DNA of 64,000 bases from Atrichornis clamosus (Eukaryota; Chordata; Aves; Passeriformes; Menuridae): assembly GCA_013400975.1 (NCBI GenBank), contig WBMZ01006384.1, positions 62,001 to 126,000 of the forward strand, given 5' to 3'. Shown here one piece after another: positions 13,419 to 26,100 of the stretch. Under the pieces are notes generated by a model. The model was not told the DNA's origin and searched no databases. It saw only the letters and a program-made list of their open reading frames with translations. The number at the start of each line of letters is the position of its first letter. The stretch's first letter is position 1. Both the position numbers and the translations under genes were made by a program.

Positions 13419-16400
13419 CTTTTCCAAGCTGGGGAAATAAGGCAGTCCCAAGTGAAGCTCATGGAGCATGAATGATACATTGGCATTGTCAACTTGGTAG
13501 AGCATCCAGAGTACTAAATTAAATACGTTTGAGACAGAAAATATTACGAAACTCGATTTCAGAGAGTGCAAAACATCATCTAATGTGGTGACTGAATTAA
13601 TGACTTCATTTTACAACTGGGAAGACCGCACTGGATAACCTCATTTTATCTGAATTTTCAAGAGCAGGCACCATTCACTCAGACAAATTATTTGTAGGCA
13701 CGCTTGGGCAATGCTGTAGCAAAAGATGAATGGATGTAGTGGATGGGTGGCCACCTGACAGCACAGGAACTCTGGTCCCAAGGGAAGAGCTCAGGTTCCA
13801 CACTGCTGATATCACCTCAGAGGAAAATCAAAAGTCGTTGCAGCACTGAAAGGTTGATGCACATTTGGAGCACTATGTTTTATCACTAATAGTTCCTGGT
13901 TATTTTTAATGCTATGTTTATCTGGAAGGAAAATGTGTTGGTATGTAACTTCAAGATACTTTTGCAAAAGCTGAGTGCTGAGTTGCCAAAAGTTGATATC
14001 ATATGAAGTTTATTATCTGGCATTTGGATACTGAGACAAACTACACCCGGGTGCCATCTCAATTTTTCCAGTGTGACTCCAGCTTTGACAGGAACAAGAC
14101 CAAAATTGTGTCAAATAATAACGGTGCCATCCCTTTTTGCCTCTGTTGTGAATATAAATAACTAAACAACATTGTATTGGGCATATAAAACAGCATTTTC
14201 AGACTTGCAGAGAGAATAGATTGCCTAAATATGGTAATTTACTAAGATAAATTTGGGCCTCGACTAAAGGGCACCTCAGTAATGTAAATGGTAATACTCC
14301 TCTCTGTGGATTTTACCTTTAAAGAGTACATATTTCTGATTTCTCTGTCCCTCTTTAGACTGAGGAATATGCATTGCCATATAGCTTCTTATTGTTCCCA
14401 TCAGATGCTCACTCTGAGAGCTGCTCTAACTAGGATTATAGTGAAACCAAATTAAATTTACATTCAAGAGTGTATTACAGCTGTTGTTTTTTGTTTGTTT
14501 GGGTTTTTTTAAGTTAACATTCTAGAACCAAGCCAATGAAAAAGGAAAAAAAAAAAAAAGTGGGAGCAGGGGGGATTGGAGTAGCAGCAAATACTTTGCA
14601 TTGAAACATCCCTAATGTAGTAATCTAGACCTCAGCCCAAATGCTAATCCAGTCTTGTACTGTTCCAGTGGGGAAACTTTTGCAATATTACAGAAACCAT
14701 GGTGAAAGTCTTATGAAAAGGAGAATATCTCATGTGCTGAAAAAGGAAAAGTTGCTCCAGGCTTTTAAATTATTGCTCTTTATGCTTTTTAATATTAGAA
14801 ATATCCAGAAAATTGCAGCAATTTACCTCTCTCTGCTGCTATAAGGTGGCATATGAAAACCTATCAGTGTCCTGCCTGCAAGTTTTTCATTTGTGAAACT
14901 CATGCCAGTTCTGTGTCTGTCAATGAACACCATTAAGTTTCATAACTAACAATGGTAAAAAAATGCATATTTCTCTTTCATGGTAATTTTGAAATTTTGA
15001 GTATACAAAATTACATATAAAAAGAAATGCACTGTGATATCTCCTATGGAAAAGGAAATGTCTTTTAAATTCCAAAAAATAATAATGGTTTTAGTTTGTT
15101 TTGAAATGGAATTGAGGTCAGGCATTGTGCTCTCTTGCAGAGCACACACTGGCACAAAGAGAGAAGCTACTGCAGTTTGCCTTTGACATCCTTCTGGAAA
15201 AGTCAAAGTTTAACTTCCAGGACTGTATTTTTCCTCTTCTTTTCCCTTGATGAGAGTTTTTAACACTTACTTTCCTCTGCCAATATGGTCAAAGATTATT
15301 AACAGTGATGTTAGCAAGAGATAATTAACAGTGTTTGAGTTTGAATGGGAATTTTTTGTCTTGGTAAGGATTTTTACTTCCGATAATTGTTTTAAATTTG
15401 ATAATTGTGCATTTCCTGATTCACTTAAAAAAGAGAGAAGAGCCTGAAGTGGTTTTGTTTGGTTTTTTTTTTTTTTAATTATGTGAGTGTGTAGCCCTAG
15501 ACACTCCTTTAAAATCAGTAAGCTGGAAGAAGGACAAGTAAGGTAGAAAATGAAATAATTAAATAATCCAGAGAGATGGATAGCAAGGCATAGTGAAGGC
15601 CTTATGTTATAAAGTTACATTTATTTTCGGCAGTTATGACTAACCCTGTGCTGAGTAATAGGATAGGAGGGAAAACAGGATTTCTCCTGGCTCTGTGGTG
15701 TTGACAGTCGGCACTTACACTTCTTGGAGATGTATAATCCGGAACTGAAAGTCAGAATTTGCAAGGATATTCTTAGAACTGAGGACTTAGACCCAAGGGA
15801 AATTCCTGACTCCTCATTGCTTATTATACACTTGTTCAGCTCCCACCTTTCCTTGTGCAAAATCAGTGATTTTATTCTCTATTACAATTGCAATATATCC
15901 TTGTTTTAATCAGCAATCATATGGATTACACAAGGACAATGCCAGCCTTGAGGATGTTCAGTAGTTTGGTCTTGATCTGGCGAAATCGTTAAGTGGAGTC
16001 ATCACCTCCAGCACGGACACAGTTTCCGTGACATTAGCATGTTGTTTCTGCACACAAGACATTTGCTCTCTTGGCGTCAGCAGCAGCCTTCAGGAAAGAG
16101 TGCCAGGGAAGCAAAAACGGGGAAGAGAGTGGGAAGCAAGGACAGTGCCTGGGAGCACTGTATAAAGCAGCAGTCACTGTGGTTTCAGGAGTTAGGGAGG
16201 CCATCTACCTCCAGCCAGTGACTTGATTACTCTCTAGCATATACAACTTGCTGTATGATTTTGGAAAGCGCAGATTATTCTGGCAGTTTCTGACCTGCTT
16301 CCTAGAAAACTTAGTGCAAATCCAGACACTGGGAACAGGCGTGTGCTCTGGATGCTCTGGGGACTGGAGACATCCTCTGTTGAGGCTAGAAATACTCCTA

Positions 16401-16447
16401 CAGGAACATTTGCTAGGTAGACTACTTGCAGAAAAAAATCTGGCATA

Positions 16448-16491
16448 ATTTGAAATTATTTTTCATCATTTCACGTGATTTGAAATTATTT
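16448..16491. repeat. 14-bp direct repeat flanking a CACGTG palindrome
   Basis: ATTTGAAATTATTT occurs at 16448-16461 and 16478-16491. Between the copies lies the palindromic E-box hexamer CACGTG at 16472-16477. No gene is close enough to assign a regulatory role, so the arrangement is recorded only as visible structure. Confidence 0.6.
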
Positions 16492-17583
16492 AAGAGTGCT
16501 GTGAAACGATTACTCAAAGCTCTCCATCTTGGCCTGACTGCAAAGCAGAGCTCTGTGCTGACGGAGACAAACTAGTGAACTGCCAAGGAAGTACAAGCAC
16601 AGGAGGAAGCTGGGCTAAGGGCCTGCAGCAAAGTAACAGTGGGAAAATCAAATGTGAGTTACTTGACATGTTGTTATTACCAAGATAAGGATGTCTGACT
16701 TTGAGGGTGATGTCTCTCTGCAAAGCCACAAGTGAGAATGAAAAGCTTCAGTGAGGTCTCAGTGTAGATGTAGAGTTTCCCATGTCATTGAGATGATATT
16801 TCGTGGGTGTCTACTTAGGTTATTAATCTGCTGGAAAGAGAGAAGAAATCACACAAAAGGACTACAAAAGCAAAGGAAGACTTGTTCTATACATTTCTGG
16901 AGTATTTTATTGTATAACCTTTATGCTTCCACTTCCAAAAGGAGATAGGATCCAACCTGGCGCTGTCAGTGAGCTTTGAAAATAATTTTATTTTAACCTC
17001 TGCTACTGTCCTGCCTAAAAAATGAGTGGCAGACTGACAGAAGAGACAAAGTGCACAGGACTTTGAACTGCAGCAATCATTACTGTATCAATATAACAAA
17101 AGACGAAACTAGCAGCACTGAGAAACACAGAGAACATTGTGAATAGGCTGATGTAGGTATGAATTGTGCCACAGATCCAGCCAGACTCCTAGCAAAGGTA
17201 CACACAGATGAGCCACAGAACAGTGCACAGTTGCTTAAAGGCAGTGGAATTGAGAAAAATCAGCAGACACAGCCCAGCATTCCCAAGTTATTATGGTAAT
17301 TTCACAAAAAGGGCTTAAATATGAAGGGAAGCATACACAATCACAACTCTTTCTTTCTCTCTTTCTTACTTTTTGGGGGGTGAAATAGTAATGCCTAATT
17401 GCTCTTGCCATTTCCAGCCTCTTGCACAAAGGGTGAAGACCTTGAGTGTATTTTAACACCGAAGTGGTATCTCACTGTTAGCTACAATATCTGCTCCTTG
17501 AAGAAGAGTAGTCAGGAGGTGCTAATTCATAGCTCAGTCACACATTTCAGTCCAGCAATCTGTCCAGTCATCCTGCTGTGTGG

Positions 17584-17592
17584 TAAATAAAA
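17584..17592 (+). promoter_or_regulatory. TATA-like box upstream of a candidate small gene
   Basis: TAAATAAAA lies 40-48 bases upstream of the ATG at 17632. A TATA box normally places the start site about 25-30 bases downstream, which here would leave a 5' leader of only about 10-20 bases. TATA-like strings are common in AT-rich DNA, so this means something only if the downstream locus is real. Confidence 0.2.
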
Positions 17593-17631
17593 CCAGAGCG
17601 TGCTGGAGTGAGCGGCCGTGTGCCTGCAGGG

Positions 17632-17991
17632 ATGCTCTCTGCTACAGCCTGTGCTGCACTGCTCTGGGTGGTTCTCCTGGGATGCTGCCTCAGTGGATTT
17701 CTGCAGAATTTATTCTGTGAGTAAGATATACAGTGGAAAGCCTCTGCACGTCAAATGGTTTTAAGAAGGAGTTAAAAACTCTGTTATTTTAATGTTTCTT
17801 TCATTGGTTTGGGTTTTTTTTCCTTATCACCTCAAGTTTGTAGCAGGGCCCAGGGTCCAACAAAATGCCTGTCAGATGAGTGGGACAGCAGAAAGGCAGA
17901 GAAAACCTGTTTTATGGACACTGATGGGAGGAAATCTGGAGGGAGAGTCAGACTCCGGTTTACCTGTAAAGAGATTGAAATGTTTGACTAG
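17632..17991 (+). other. Candidate two-exon gene for a small secreted Cys-containing protein
   Basis: Exon 1 (17632-17716) starts at an ATG in the context GCAGGGATGC and encodes 28 residues. A short start is followed by an Ala/Leu/Val core (ALLWVVLLGCCLSG), the shape of a signal peptide. It ends at a strong donor, GTGAGTAAG, at 17717. The acceptor CTCAAG at 17831-17836 follows a long T-rich tract, giving a 120-base intron. The phase matches: one base of the split codon comes from exon 1 and two from exon 2. Exon 2 (17837-17991) reads open to TAG. The joined product would be 79 residues. Its tail has four cysteines spaced C-X8-C-X13-C-X18-C and a basic stretch, GGRVRLRFTCK. I do not recognise the family, and no conserved domain is evident. 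The nearest downstream poly(A)-like signal is ATTAAA at 18846. Compatible splice sites of this kind also arise by chance in 64 kb, so this is a hypothesis only. Confidence 0.2.
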
Positions 17992-20900
17992 GGGGCTGCA
18001 TGACTGGGTCAGTATGGTAAAATCAGCAGGTAGGCACATGAGATGTAAAGGAAGAGCAGCTCAAGATTCATCCTGGGCATTGGAGAGTAGAAAGGTCAGA
18101 AGCTCCAGGAGACTTCCAACTTGCCTTTACCTTTACTCACTCTTTTCTCCACCCTGAAAATTCCCAACCTTCCAGAAGCAAAATGCTTCTGTGGGGCCAA
18201 TAGGAAGAGGGAACAGATGTAAAGAGCCAGGTTCAATGTTGCTGGACCTTCAGGGAGAGGCATGTGGGGGCAGAAAGCAGGATGAGAGAACATTTGCACT
18301 CACAGAAGGGTAGGTTGATGGTGATGGGAACGCAGGCGTTTAGAGGAAGCTGCTGAGAAAGCAGTGGTGGTGCAGCATTACACAAAAGGAGGTGGGAGGG
18401 ACAGACACCAAGTGACTCAGACAACCACAGCCACCTTGTTAAGACACAGCAGTTCCAGGCACTGCCCCGAGCCCACTTGAAGCCAGCGCCGTGAGACCCA
18501 GGGTTGCTGGCAGTCACCCATTGTCACTGTACCTTTGGTACAGCTGGGATTTTTGTTTGTCTCACTCTCAGGAGGCTGCTTGTACCTGTCCCTGTTGTTC
18601 CTGTCCATTGAAGGGCCAGAGAGGCAAAGGCATATTTCCCAGCTATTTTCTTCTGCCCGTAACTGGGTCTGTAAAAGCTTTGCTTTGTAGCAGTGTTACA
18701 GCAACACTTGAGGATGCCAAGCCTGAACAACCTGACCTTCTAAGGGAAGCAACATATTTTATTGTGGTTACTGGTGTCTCTCAGTCTTCACTGCAGAGTA
18801 CAGCAGTGGTTTTGACTGTTAAGCATTATTGTTGGAGACTGAGAAATTAAATTTTAAAAAGATTAGATCTTGGGAGTACCTGAAAGCTTTCACTCAAAGT
18901 CCATAGAATTAAACAGAAAAATGTCCAGATGACAGGCAAGCGCTCCAGGTGTTAGGCATGCTGATGACTTAGCACCTTCAGATGCATCCTGCCCTGTTCT
19001 GAGCTCTTGCAGAGGCTGAAGGTGAGAATACAACAATTTAGTAGTGAACCAGTTGCTGATATTTTGAGATTTCTCCATGACAAAACTTCATCATCCCTCT
19101 CTGGGTGATTACTCTGCTGTTGGTGACTTTTCAGACCACGTGAATACGCTGGTACTCCTGTCTCCCATTTATCTCCTAGGTGGAACAGAATCAGGGAGGC
19201 CCTCAGAAAGAAGGAGCATTAACCTGTTTGACGTGTGTATCTCCTAGAGCAGGACAGAGTGAACTCAGAAGCACCCTTACATTGCCCCAAGATGGGCACA
19301 GCGGTGGCTTGTTCTTTCCAAAGTTGGCTGTGCTGAGTTGCTCTTTTTTCTCTAACAGAAAAAAAAGTGTTGCTCATTGTCAGTGTTGTTCATTGTTACT
19401 GGTACAAAAGCTCATCTCAGAGCTCTGGCAGCTTTTGCAACGCTATCACAATTTTTCTTGTAACTGGTATTTGGTTGCATAAGGTAGAACTACAGTGCTA
19501 CAGTGAGGTTTTTAAAGCACAGAGTTCTCTGGCATATGGGCTCTTTTGTCCTCCTTTACATAGTGTAGTCTTACCTAATGGATGCTCAAACATGAAAATT
19601 TTATATTTAAAAAATAAAGAAAGAACATTTCATTTAGAACCAAATGTGTAGGCTGGTACCCAAGAGCTAAGAAATAAATCATTGTATTACTGTTGTCATT
19701 CTTCTTAGACCCAGGAAATTCAGCATGTAAGCTGTATTTTAAAAGTTAACCAATTTTCATATAGAGATGTAAGGTAATGTATTTAAACAACTTTAACACA
19801 AAGAGCTGTATAGAAGTCTTATTCAAAGTGTCACTGATGGGAAATTTCTCGTTGCCCCAGAAATAGCTTCTTGGAAAATATTTTTACCTCCTCTGGAAGC
19901 ACAAATATTGAACATCTTTTATCATAATCAGTGGTGTTTTTCACCACTTTGGTGATGTACAATCACCTTAAATTCTGAATGACCCAGTTCTTGTGCCTGT
20001 TTCTCATATCAGTCTGACATAATTACACTTGCAGAGTGATGAAAACACAGCTTTGTGTAGTTATTGTCTCCAAAGTAATCCCTATTTACCCTGTGATAGA
20101 AAATTTAAATCTCATCCTTTCTGACATACACAACCTCACCCGTAATAAGAGACTCTGCACTCTCAAGCGAGTAAACAAATCTGGTCATGATGGTTAGGCA
20201 AAGAAACCAGGCCTCCAGCTGCAGCTTTGTGTCTCATCTTCATTTCCCAAAACTATTCTAAATACAGAAAAAGGTGTCAAATTACCAATACGCTGAAAAT
20301 AGAAGCCCTCAAACCTCCAAGTCAAAAGAAGCTACAAACTAATTCAAGTGGCCTTGTGACTTCCCTTCCAGCCTATCCCAACCTAGCCTAGGCTATCCCA
20401 AAACAGTAAGAGTTGGGTTTCCTAATACTGCAGGTTTTGTGACTACACTGGGACAGCAGCATGAGAAATACAGAAGTTATAAAAACAAAGCTGTGTACAG
20501 TGATAGGAGGCAATTTTTTTAATACAGTGCTTAATAGAACCAGTGGAGTGATGGAATTATAGTGGGCACGGTTTCTTGCAAGTGTTTACTTTTGACAAGT
20601 CAAGTGTTTTCGTTAAGACAAATTGTGTCAAGCAGCACGTTCAGCCCACATACTTCTCTATTCCCTGAAGATATGAGGGCTGGCCTTGATATTCAAATGA
20701 GGTCAGAAGAAAATTTCCATCTCTTTACACTATCTTGCTGCTTTTAAGGAGCGAAGAAGAGAAAAAGAGACTCCACAGGAGTTCCCAACAACTGGAGCCT
20801 GTGTGGCTTTCCCTTGGGCCAGCAAAGATCCCATGTGCAGGCCTGAAGAGCCCCCTGTGTGCAGCCTGGGGTTCCTGGCTGGTGCTGCCGGAGCTGGTTT

Positions 20901-22150
20901 GCCAGCAACCTCCCTGGAAGTTGAGGAACACACAGAGCGAAATCAAAGACGGCCAGAAGGGACTCAGAGCTTTCAACAGTAACGTGAGATTGCCAAGGAC
21001 ATAGCTCTGGATGACACACCTAGGGTTATTTTAGCAAATGAGTGTTTCCACTGCAATGTGGATGCACACAAAGACGCAGCAGCCTCAAGGAAAACAGTGG
21101 GCCTCGTGTGTGGCGTTATGGACAGGAGAAGCACTGTTGCAGTTGTGTGCTGTATAGCTGCATAAGACACAATGCAAACTGTCCTGTGTTGCTTGTAAAA
21201 CAGCTTCCACTTCATAATCCATGAGAAACACTCTTCCCATTTCCTATTTTCATTCTAACACAATTTGCATGGTAATAGAGCACTGAGGCCTCAATCAGGA
21301 AAGTGACCACACAGTACTGAGTGCCAAACAATCCAGGGGTGGTTACAATGCAACGTTTCTAAGAGTCTTCCTTGAGTACAACTTTATGTGCAGTGAAATG
21401 TTATCCTTAGGACATAGAACCTATCAAATAAAACCCGTGTTTAGAGAAAACAGCCTAAATGCATTTTCATCAGAAGTGCAGGAAGCAATAGTCTTCTCTT
21501 AAAACTTCCCTCACAAAAAGTAGGCACCAGCTAAATGGATCTGTTGTCTGTGTGATGAAGCTGTCCCACACATTCTTTGGGATAATAAACCAGCACTCCT
21601 CAGTGCAAATCATAACACATTCTTATGTGAAATAACACAGGGACTGCTGAACTAAAGAATGGCTCAGACACTGAAGTATTGGCCCTTCCCAGCCTCTTCT
21701 TTTGTTTTGGAAATCAGTTTAGAGACTGATTGATTTTCCTGGGCTAGAGGCAGGTTGCAGGCAGAGAGCTTTCCCCACTGTTGTTTGTGTGACTGTTTTT
21801 TAAATACATCGTTTTGCTTTTCCTTCCTCTGTCTTCAGGGCTGCTTGGGCAGAGAGAGGTAAACAGCATCCTGAGACATTTCTTTGCAAGGAGGGGCCAT
21901 ATGCTGGAATTTGGGTTGGATGGTTACGAGCTGAAGTTGCTCCTCTGTGTGTGGGTTGCTATTTTTCTTTCTTTATGATAGCCAGACTGTTGTAATCTTT
22001 TCAATAGTAATGATGTGTGCAAGGAATGATTTTGTTGTTGAAGCAGTTACACCAAACTTGCAAGGAGAGGGTAAAGGAAATGGCTTTTTTATATACTTCT
22101 TGATATAATTTCTATGGCAATAAGACTCAGATTGCTATGCTTGATAAAGG

Positions 22151-22187
22151 ACATATATATATTTATGTATATATACATTTATATATC
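22151..22187. repeat. AT-rich simple repeat
   Basis: An interrupted alternation of TA and TATT/TGTA units. It is low-complexity sequence with no further signal. Confidence 0.85.
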
Positions 22188-23110
22188 AGGGGGAAAAACA
22201 CAAACAGGGCAGGAAAAGTGGCTAAGGAGAGTGATGAAATTAAAATTCCTGGATTAGTCTGAGAGGGTGGGACTAGGCAAGACAGAAATTGCAGGCCTGA
22301 CTGATTTCTTCCCTGGATACCTGACATGAGAAGCAGTGTTGGCTACAGCCCAGTTTATGGGACCATTTCATAGTTTGACTGCAAGCCAAAAAAGCCTGTT
22401 GTGTTTCTGTGCTCCATTTGGTTTGTTGCCACAAACAAAGAGTACAGCAGCCAGCAAACATCCAGCAGTGCAGACCTCCTCTCTGCAGCAGCAGTGAGCT
22501 GCTTTATGGCTGCATCAGCAGATGGGGGCTTTTTGGTGTAAATGTAGAGAGCTACTGGAACTATAGAATAATGTTTTCACAGTTTTGTCACACAAGCATA
22601 TTTAGAGGCATATGGGGGACATGATCTGGTTATTCTTGTGTCTGTGGTCTATTAATTTATGCAACACCTGCTGAAGTGAAGGGTGAGATTAATTTTACTT
22701 AGGTCTAAATGCCTGCCAGGTATTCCGCCTGGACTCTTTTTATGCTTGCTGGACAGAATTTGACATTTTTAGTGAGCAGATAGTCTTGATCTCCTTAAGT
22801 GTCCCCTTGAGTTTAAGTGAATTAGTCAGTGTGTTTTCCTCTCCCTTGACCTCCCAGGGTGGTTAGATAAAGAGCCCAGACATGAGTGTCTATGCTGTAA
22901 ACAGCTGAAATGAGATCCCACAGAAGATGTCTGGACCTGGCAGAAACGTGGTGCATCAATAAGGATTACTCCTGCACTTGTGGGAGCCTTGTCTCCCTCA
23001 GTTCTAGGTGGAATGATCACCAGCGGTACTTTTCAGGAAGACTTTTCCTGGATCATGGCAACAATACTTACCAAAAAAGTTGGAGTTTAATGGGCAATGC
23101 CTTCTAATTG

Positions 23111-23114
<4 letters not shown>

Positions 23115-23150
<36 letters not shown>
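23115..23150. repeat. (AAT)12 microsatellite
   Basis: Twelve perfect AAT units in a row make this the cleanest trinucleotide array in the window. The lack of interruptions suggests it is young and likely to vary in length between individuals. The run of isoleucine codons it creates in both directions explains the spurious frames across it. Confidence 0.97.
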
Positions 23151-23151
<1 letters not shown>

Positions 23152-26100
23152 TGTATTGGCTTGCTAAGCTTCTCAAATATTGTTTTTGCCTGCAACAAGT
23201 CTTTATTTAGACCTGCCATCGCAATAAAGCCAGAATGTCAACAGTCTTGTTTACAAAGCTGAAGACACATTTAAAGGAGAAAAACAAACCCACTCACATT
23301 CAGAATATTGCTAAGTCTCCTGATTTAATTCAGCTTGGTTTTATATCTTTTGTGGAGGGGGAGTATGGAGAGAGCAGCTGTGCTGGACTCACACACACTT
23401 CATGCAAAAATACTATTTCTCCAGGTTCCCTCCTTAAAGAGATACTGCTCCCTTTTGATTGTAAATTTATTTCAAAGGTGTTTCAAGCTTCTTTGTCCCC
23501 TTGTTACATCCCTAATCACAAGGTCTTGTGGTCTTTTAGGTGGTTGCCAGGCATCCAAGACAAGAGTAATGAGATACTTTTATGTTTATTTGAGAGTGAA
23601 TCTCTTACGAATGAAGAGGATGTCAGAATGTCAGGTTTTATAATTTGTTCTAAATAGTTTTTTCAGAAAGACTAATTCTGCTTATAAGCTTAGAGTATAA
23701 CATCTTCAAACTGTGTATCACAAGAGTATTTTTCCATCATCAGCAGTCTCTGGTTGCAGATCAGAAGGGCTTTATATGGCCAACGTGTGCTGCTCTTCTG
23801 GATTCATCATATTGCACAGGACAGGGCCAAATTCTGTATTAGTTAATTTGTAAAAAAACACACATTCCATTTAGGCTTGAAAAAGTACCTGAGAAAATGA
23901 AGTCCCATAATGTCCAGAAGGTAATTTCATTCTGTATCCATCTCAAAGTTTTTTCCCCTTTCCCTCAGGTGCAAGGAAAGATCTGCACAAGTGTAGCAAT
24001 CACTTTATTTCTACTTCATCATTTCTATTGCTGGGTTTTGTCCACCTCACAAATGGTGTCAATGAGGTCACCTGTGTTTGATCATCAGAGGGAATGCATG
24101 TCCTTATCTGCATCCTACACTTGACTAGAAGTGTAGGCCTCCTCATCAGGCTGGAAATGATTAATTCAGTAGGAGCATCCTTTTCTTGATGTCAAGGAAA
24201 GAAAGGTCAGTGCCAGCAATTGCTGATTAAGTTTAGCAAAGTGAGGAAAGAAGATTAGCAGGATTGAGCTTTGTCACCTCTTGCTTTTTGGCTCAAGTCT
24301 TCAGTGAATGAAAAATCATCTGTGCCTGATTAGAATTCACGTCTGTCAGAACATATTTCAAAGAGACAGTAACTTCTACCTGGCTCAGGCTGAGTTAAGT
24401 CTGAAATATTCACCTCTTTTTACAGACAGTTCAGCAAAGACAAATGAACATTGATGAGGTTGGAAGATTATTGGTCCAGAGAAAGTCAATGAGAAAATGT
24501 TCCTGAAGTTTAACTGCAGTCAAGGATTCTTAAGGATGCTGTGGGTTTTGACTACCACATCTTTACTACCTTCCATGAACAGCACATGAAAATGGCACAG
24601 AGAAAGCTTTCACTGAGGATGGCTACAAGTCCAGGCTTTGTTTTATTTAATTTGATTTTGCCATTGCCAGGGACATAAGCCCTGATTATTTCATTCAGGA
24701 AATAACCACACTTTTTGAGAAGTGTGAAGAGTCAAGTAGATCCCTTAAAAAAATAAAGCTTATTAAGGGAGGAGGTGGGGAAATATCAGCAATATTAAGT
24801 CTGCAAAAGTCAAGCTCATTTCTCATGATCAGTGGTATATGAGTAAATCTGAGAACAACATTTCTAGGGCAAATATGATATATGGGAAGAGTGGGAATGG
24901 AAGCCAGTCTATCTAAGATGTTCTGCATGGTACTCAAGGGATTAATAGCAAATTGCACAGCACAAGAGGCTGCTGCTATGTTACTGTACCTTATTTTTGT
25001 TAGGCATTGACTGATTGCAGTCAGTTCATTGCCTCTGAAGAACAGAGGAATTGGAAAAAAGAGGCAGCATTCTGCTTTTCTTGGAAGAGATCTCATTTTT
25101 CTGTCTGTATGTTCTAGAAATGTGAACAACCAAAGGAAAAGAGAACATTGAAAAGAGCAAGGCAGCATCTTAGTTCAAATTCCATGTGTAACTTTTTAGT
25201 TATTAGTACAGTTTTACTTACAGCAATAGTAAAGCACTGAGAACAAACCCCAGAGAATAAACTCTGAAGTATTCCTTATGGACTTCTCAACCTGACTTAG
25301 AAGTGCTGCAATAGCTCACAAGCCCTACGTGTGCATGTGAGTACTATGTATAAAAAGTTAAGTGGGAAATGGGTTTTTCAGTGACCTGAGCTAGACACTT
25401 CTGCCAAGCAAGTCCACAGCTCTGGTGACACCACGGTGGCCGCTTCAATGTAGCCACCACATCTCTCATCTTAGAAGAGCTGCTGGTGTGATTCCTTTCA
25501 TTAGACAGGAAAAAGTAGTTGTGTCCTAAGGCAAAAGAGGCAGTGGTGAAGGAATAAAAGATGTTGAGTGCTCCTCACATTCATGAATTGCTGGTTCCCA
25601 CAAAAGTCATCTGGAAGGTGTGTGCTGGGACTATTGTTATTGCTGTCATGCTTCTGATTTTAGCTTGGAGCATTTCCCTGTGCTCCTTGTAACCTGCAAA
25701 CAGGGCAGAGGTGGGAGCATCTGGCTGCTCCTGCTGTCAGTCAAAGCCTGTTTGACCAGCTCTAGGGACAAGTCCTAGACCCTCTAAGAAGTTTTGAAAC
25801 CAGACTCTAACAAAAGATTCTGGGAGCCAAAACCCTGGAGAAATAACTCCTGTTGTTTTAGCAATTTCTTTATTCTTTTCCCCTGCCTGGCACTGTACTA
25901 TTGTACTTTACGTCAGTTTCTCTTCTCTGTGTATTATTTTTCAGTTGTTCACAGACACGTCACTCAGGTAACCAGCTAGAATGAGTCACTATTCATCATT
26001 TGCCACATCCAAGTGGCTGATTCTATCCATCATTAAAAAACAGCTGTGTAACAGGAGAGCTGCATTAATATTACCATAAGTAAGCACATCTCCACAGGCC

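Larger units (their letters stand above)
7828..17583. other. Non-coding stretch with minor tandem repeats only
   Basis: No established gene, RNA gene or interspersed repeat was recognised in this 9.8 kb. It contains the short tandem repeats listed separately at 8603, 10108, 13375 and 16448. It also has homopolymer runs, for example A14 at 14546-14559 and T14 at 15463-15476. Open frames reach 126 codons (minus strand 8519-8899) but overlap other chance frames and carry no motif. Confidence 0.5.

Noticed and set aside
23235..23657. 140-codon open frame on the plus strand
   Set aside because: No family resemblance, and an overlapping 102-codon frame in another phase suggests chance.
24695..25168. 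157-codon open frame on the minus strand
   Set aside because: No domain motif, no supporting splice or promoter signals, low-complexity tail, and length within what 64 kb in six frames yields by chance.
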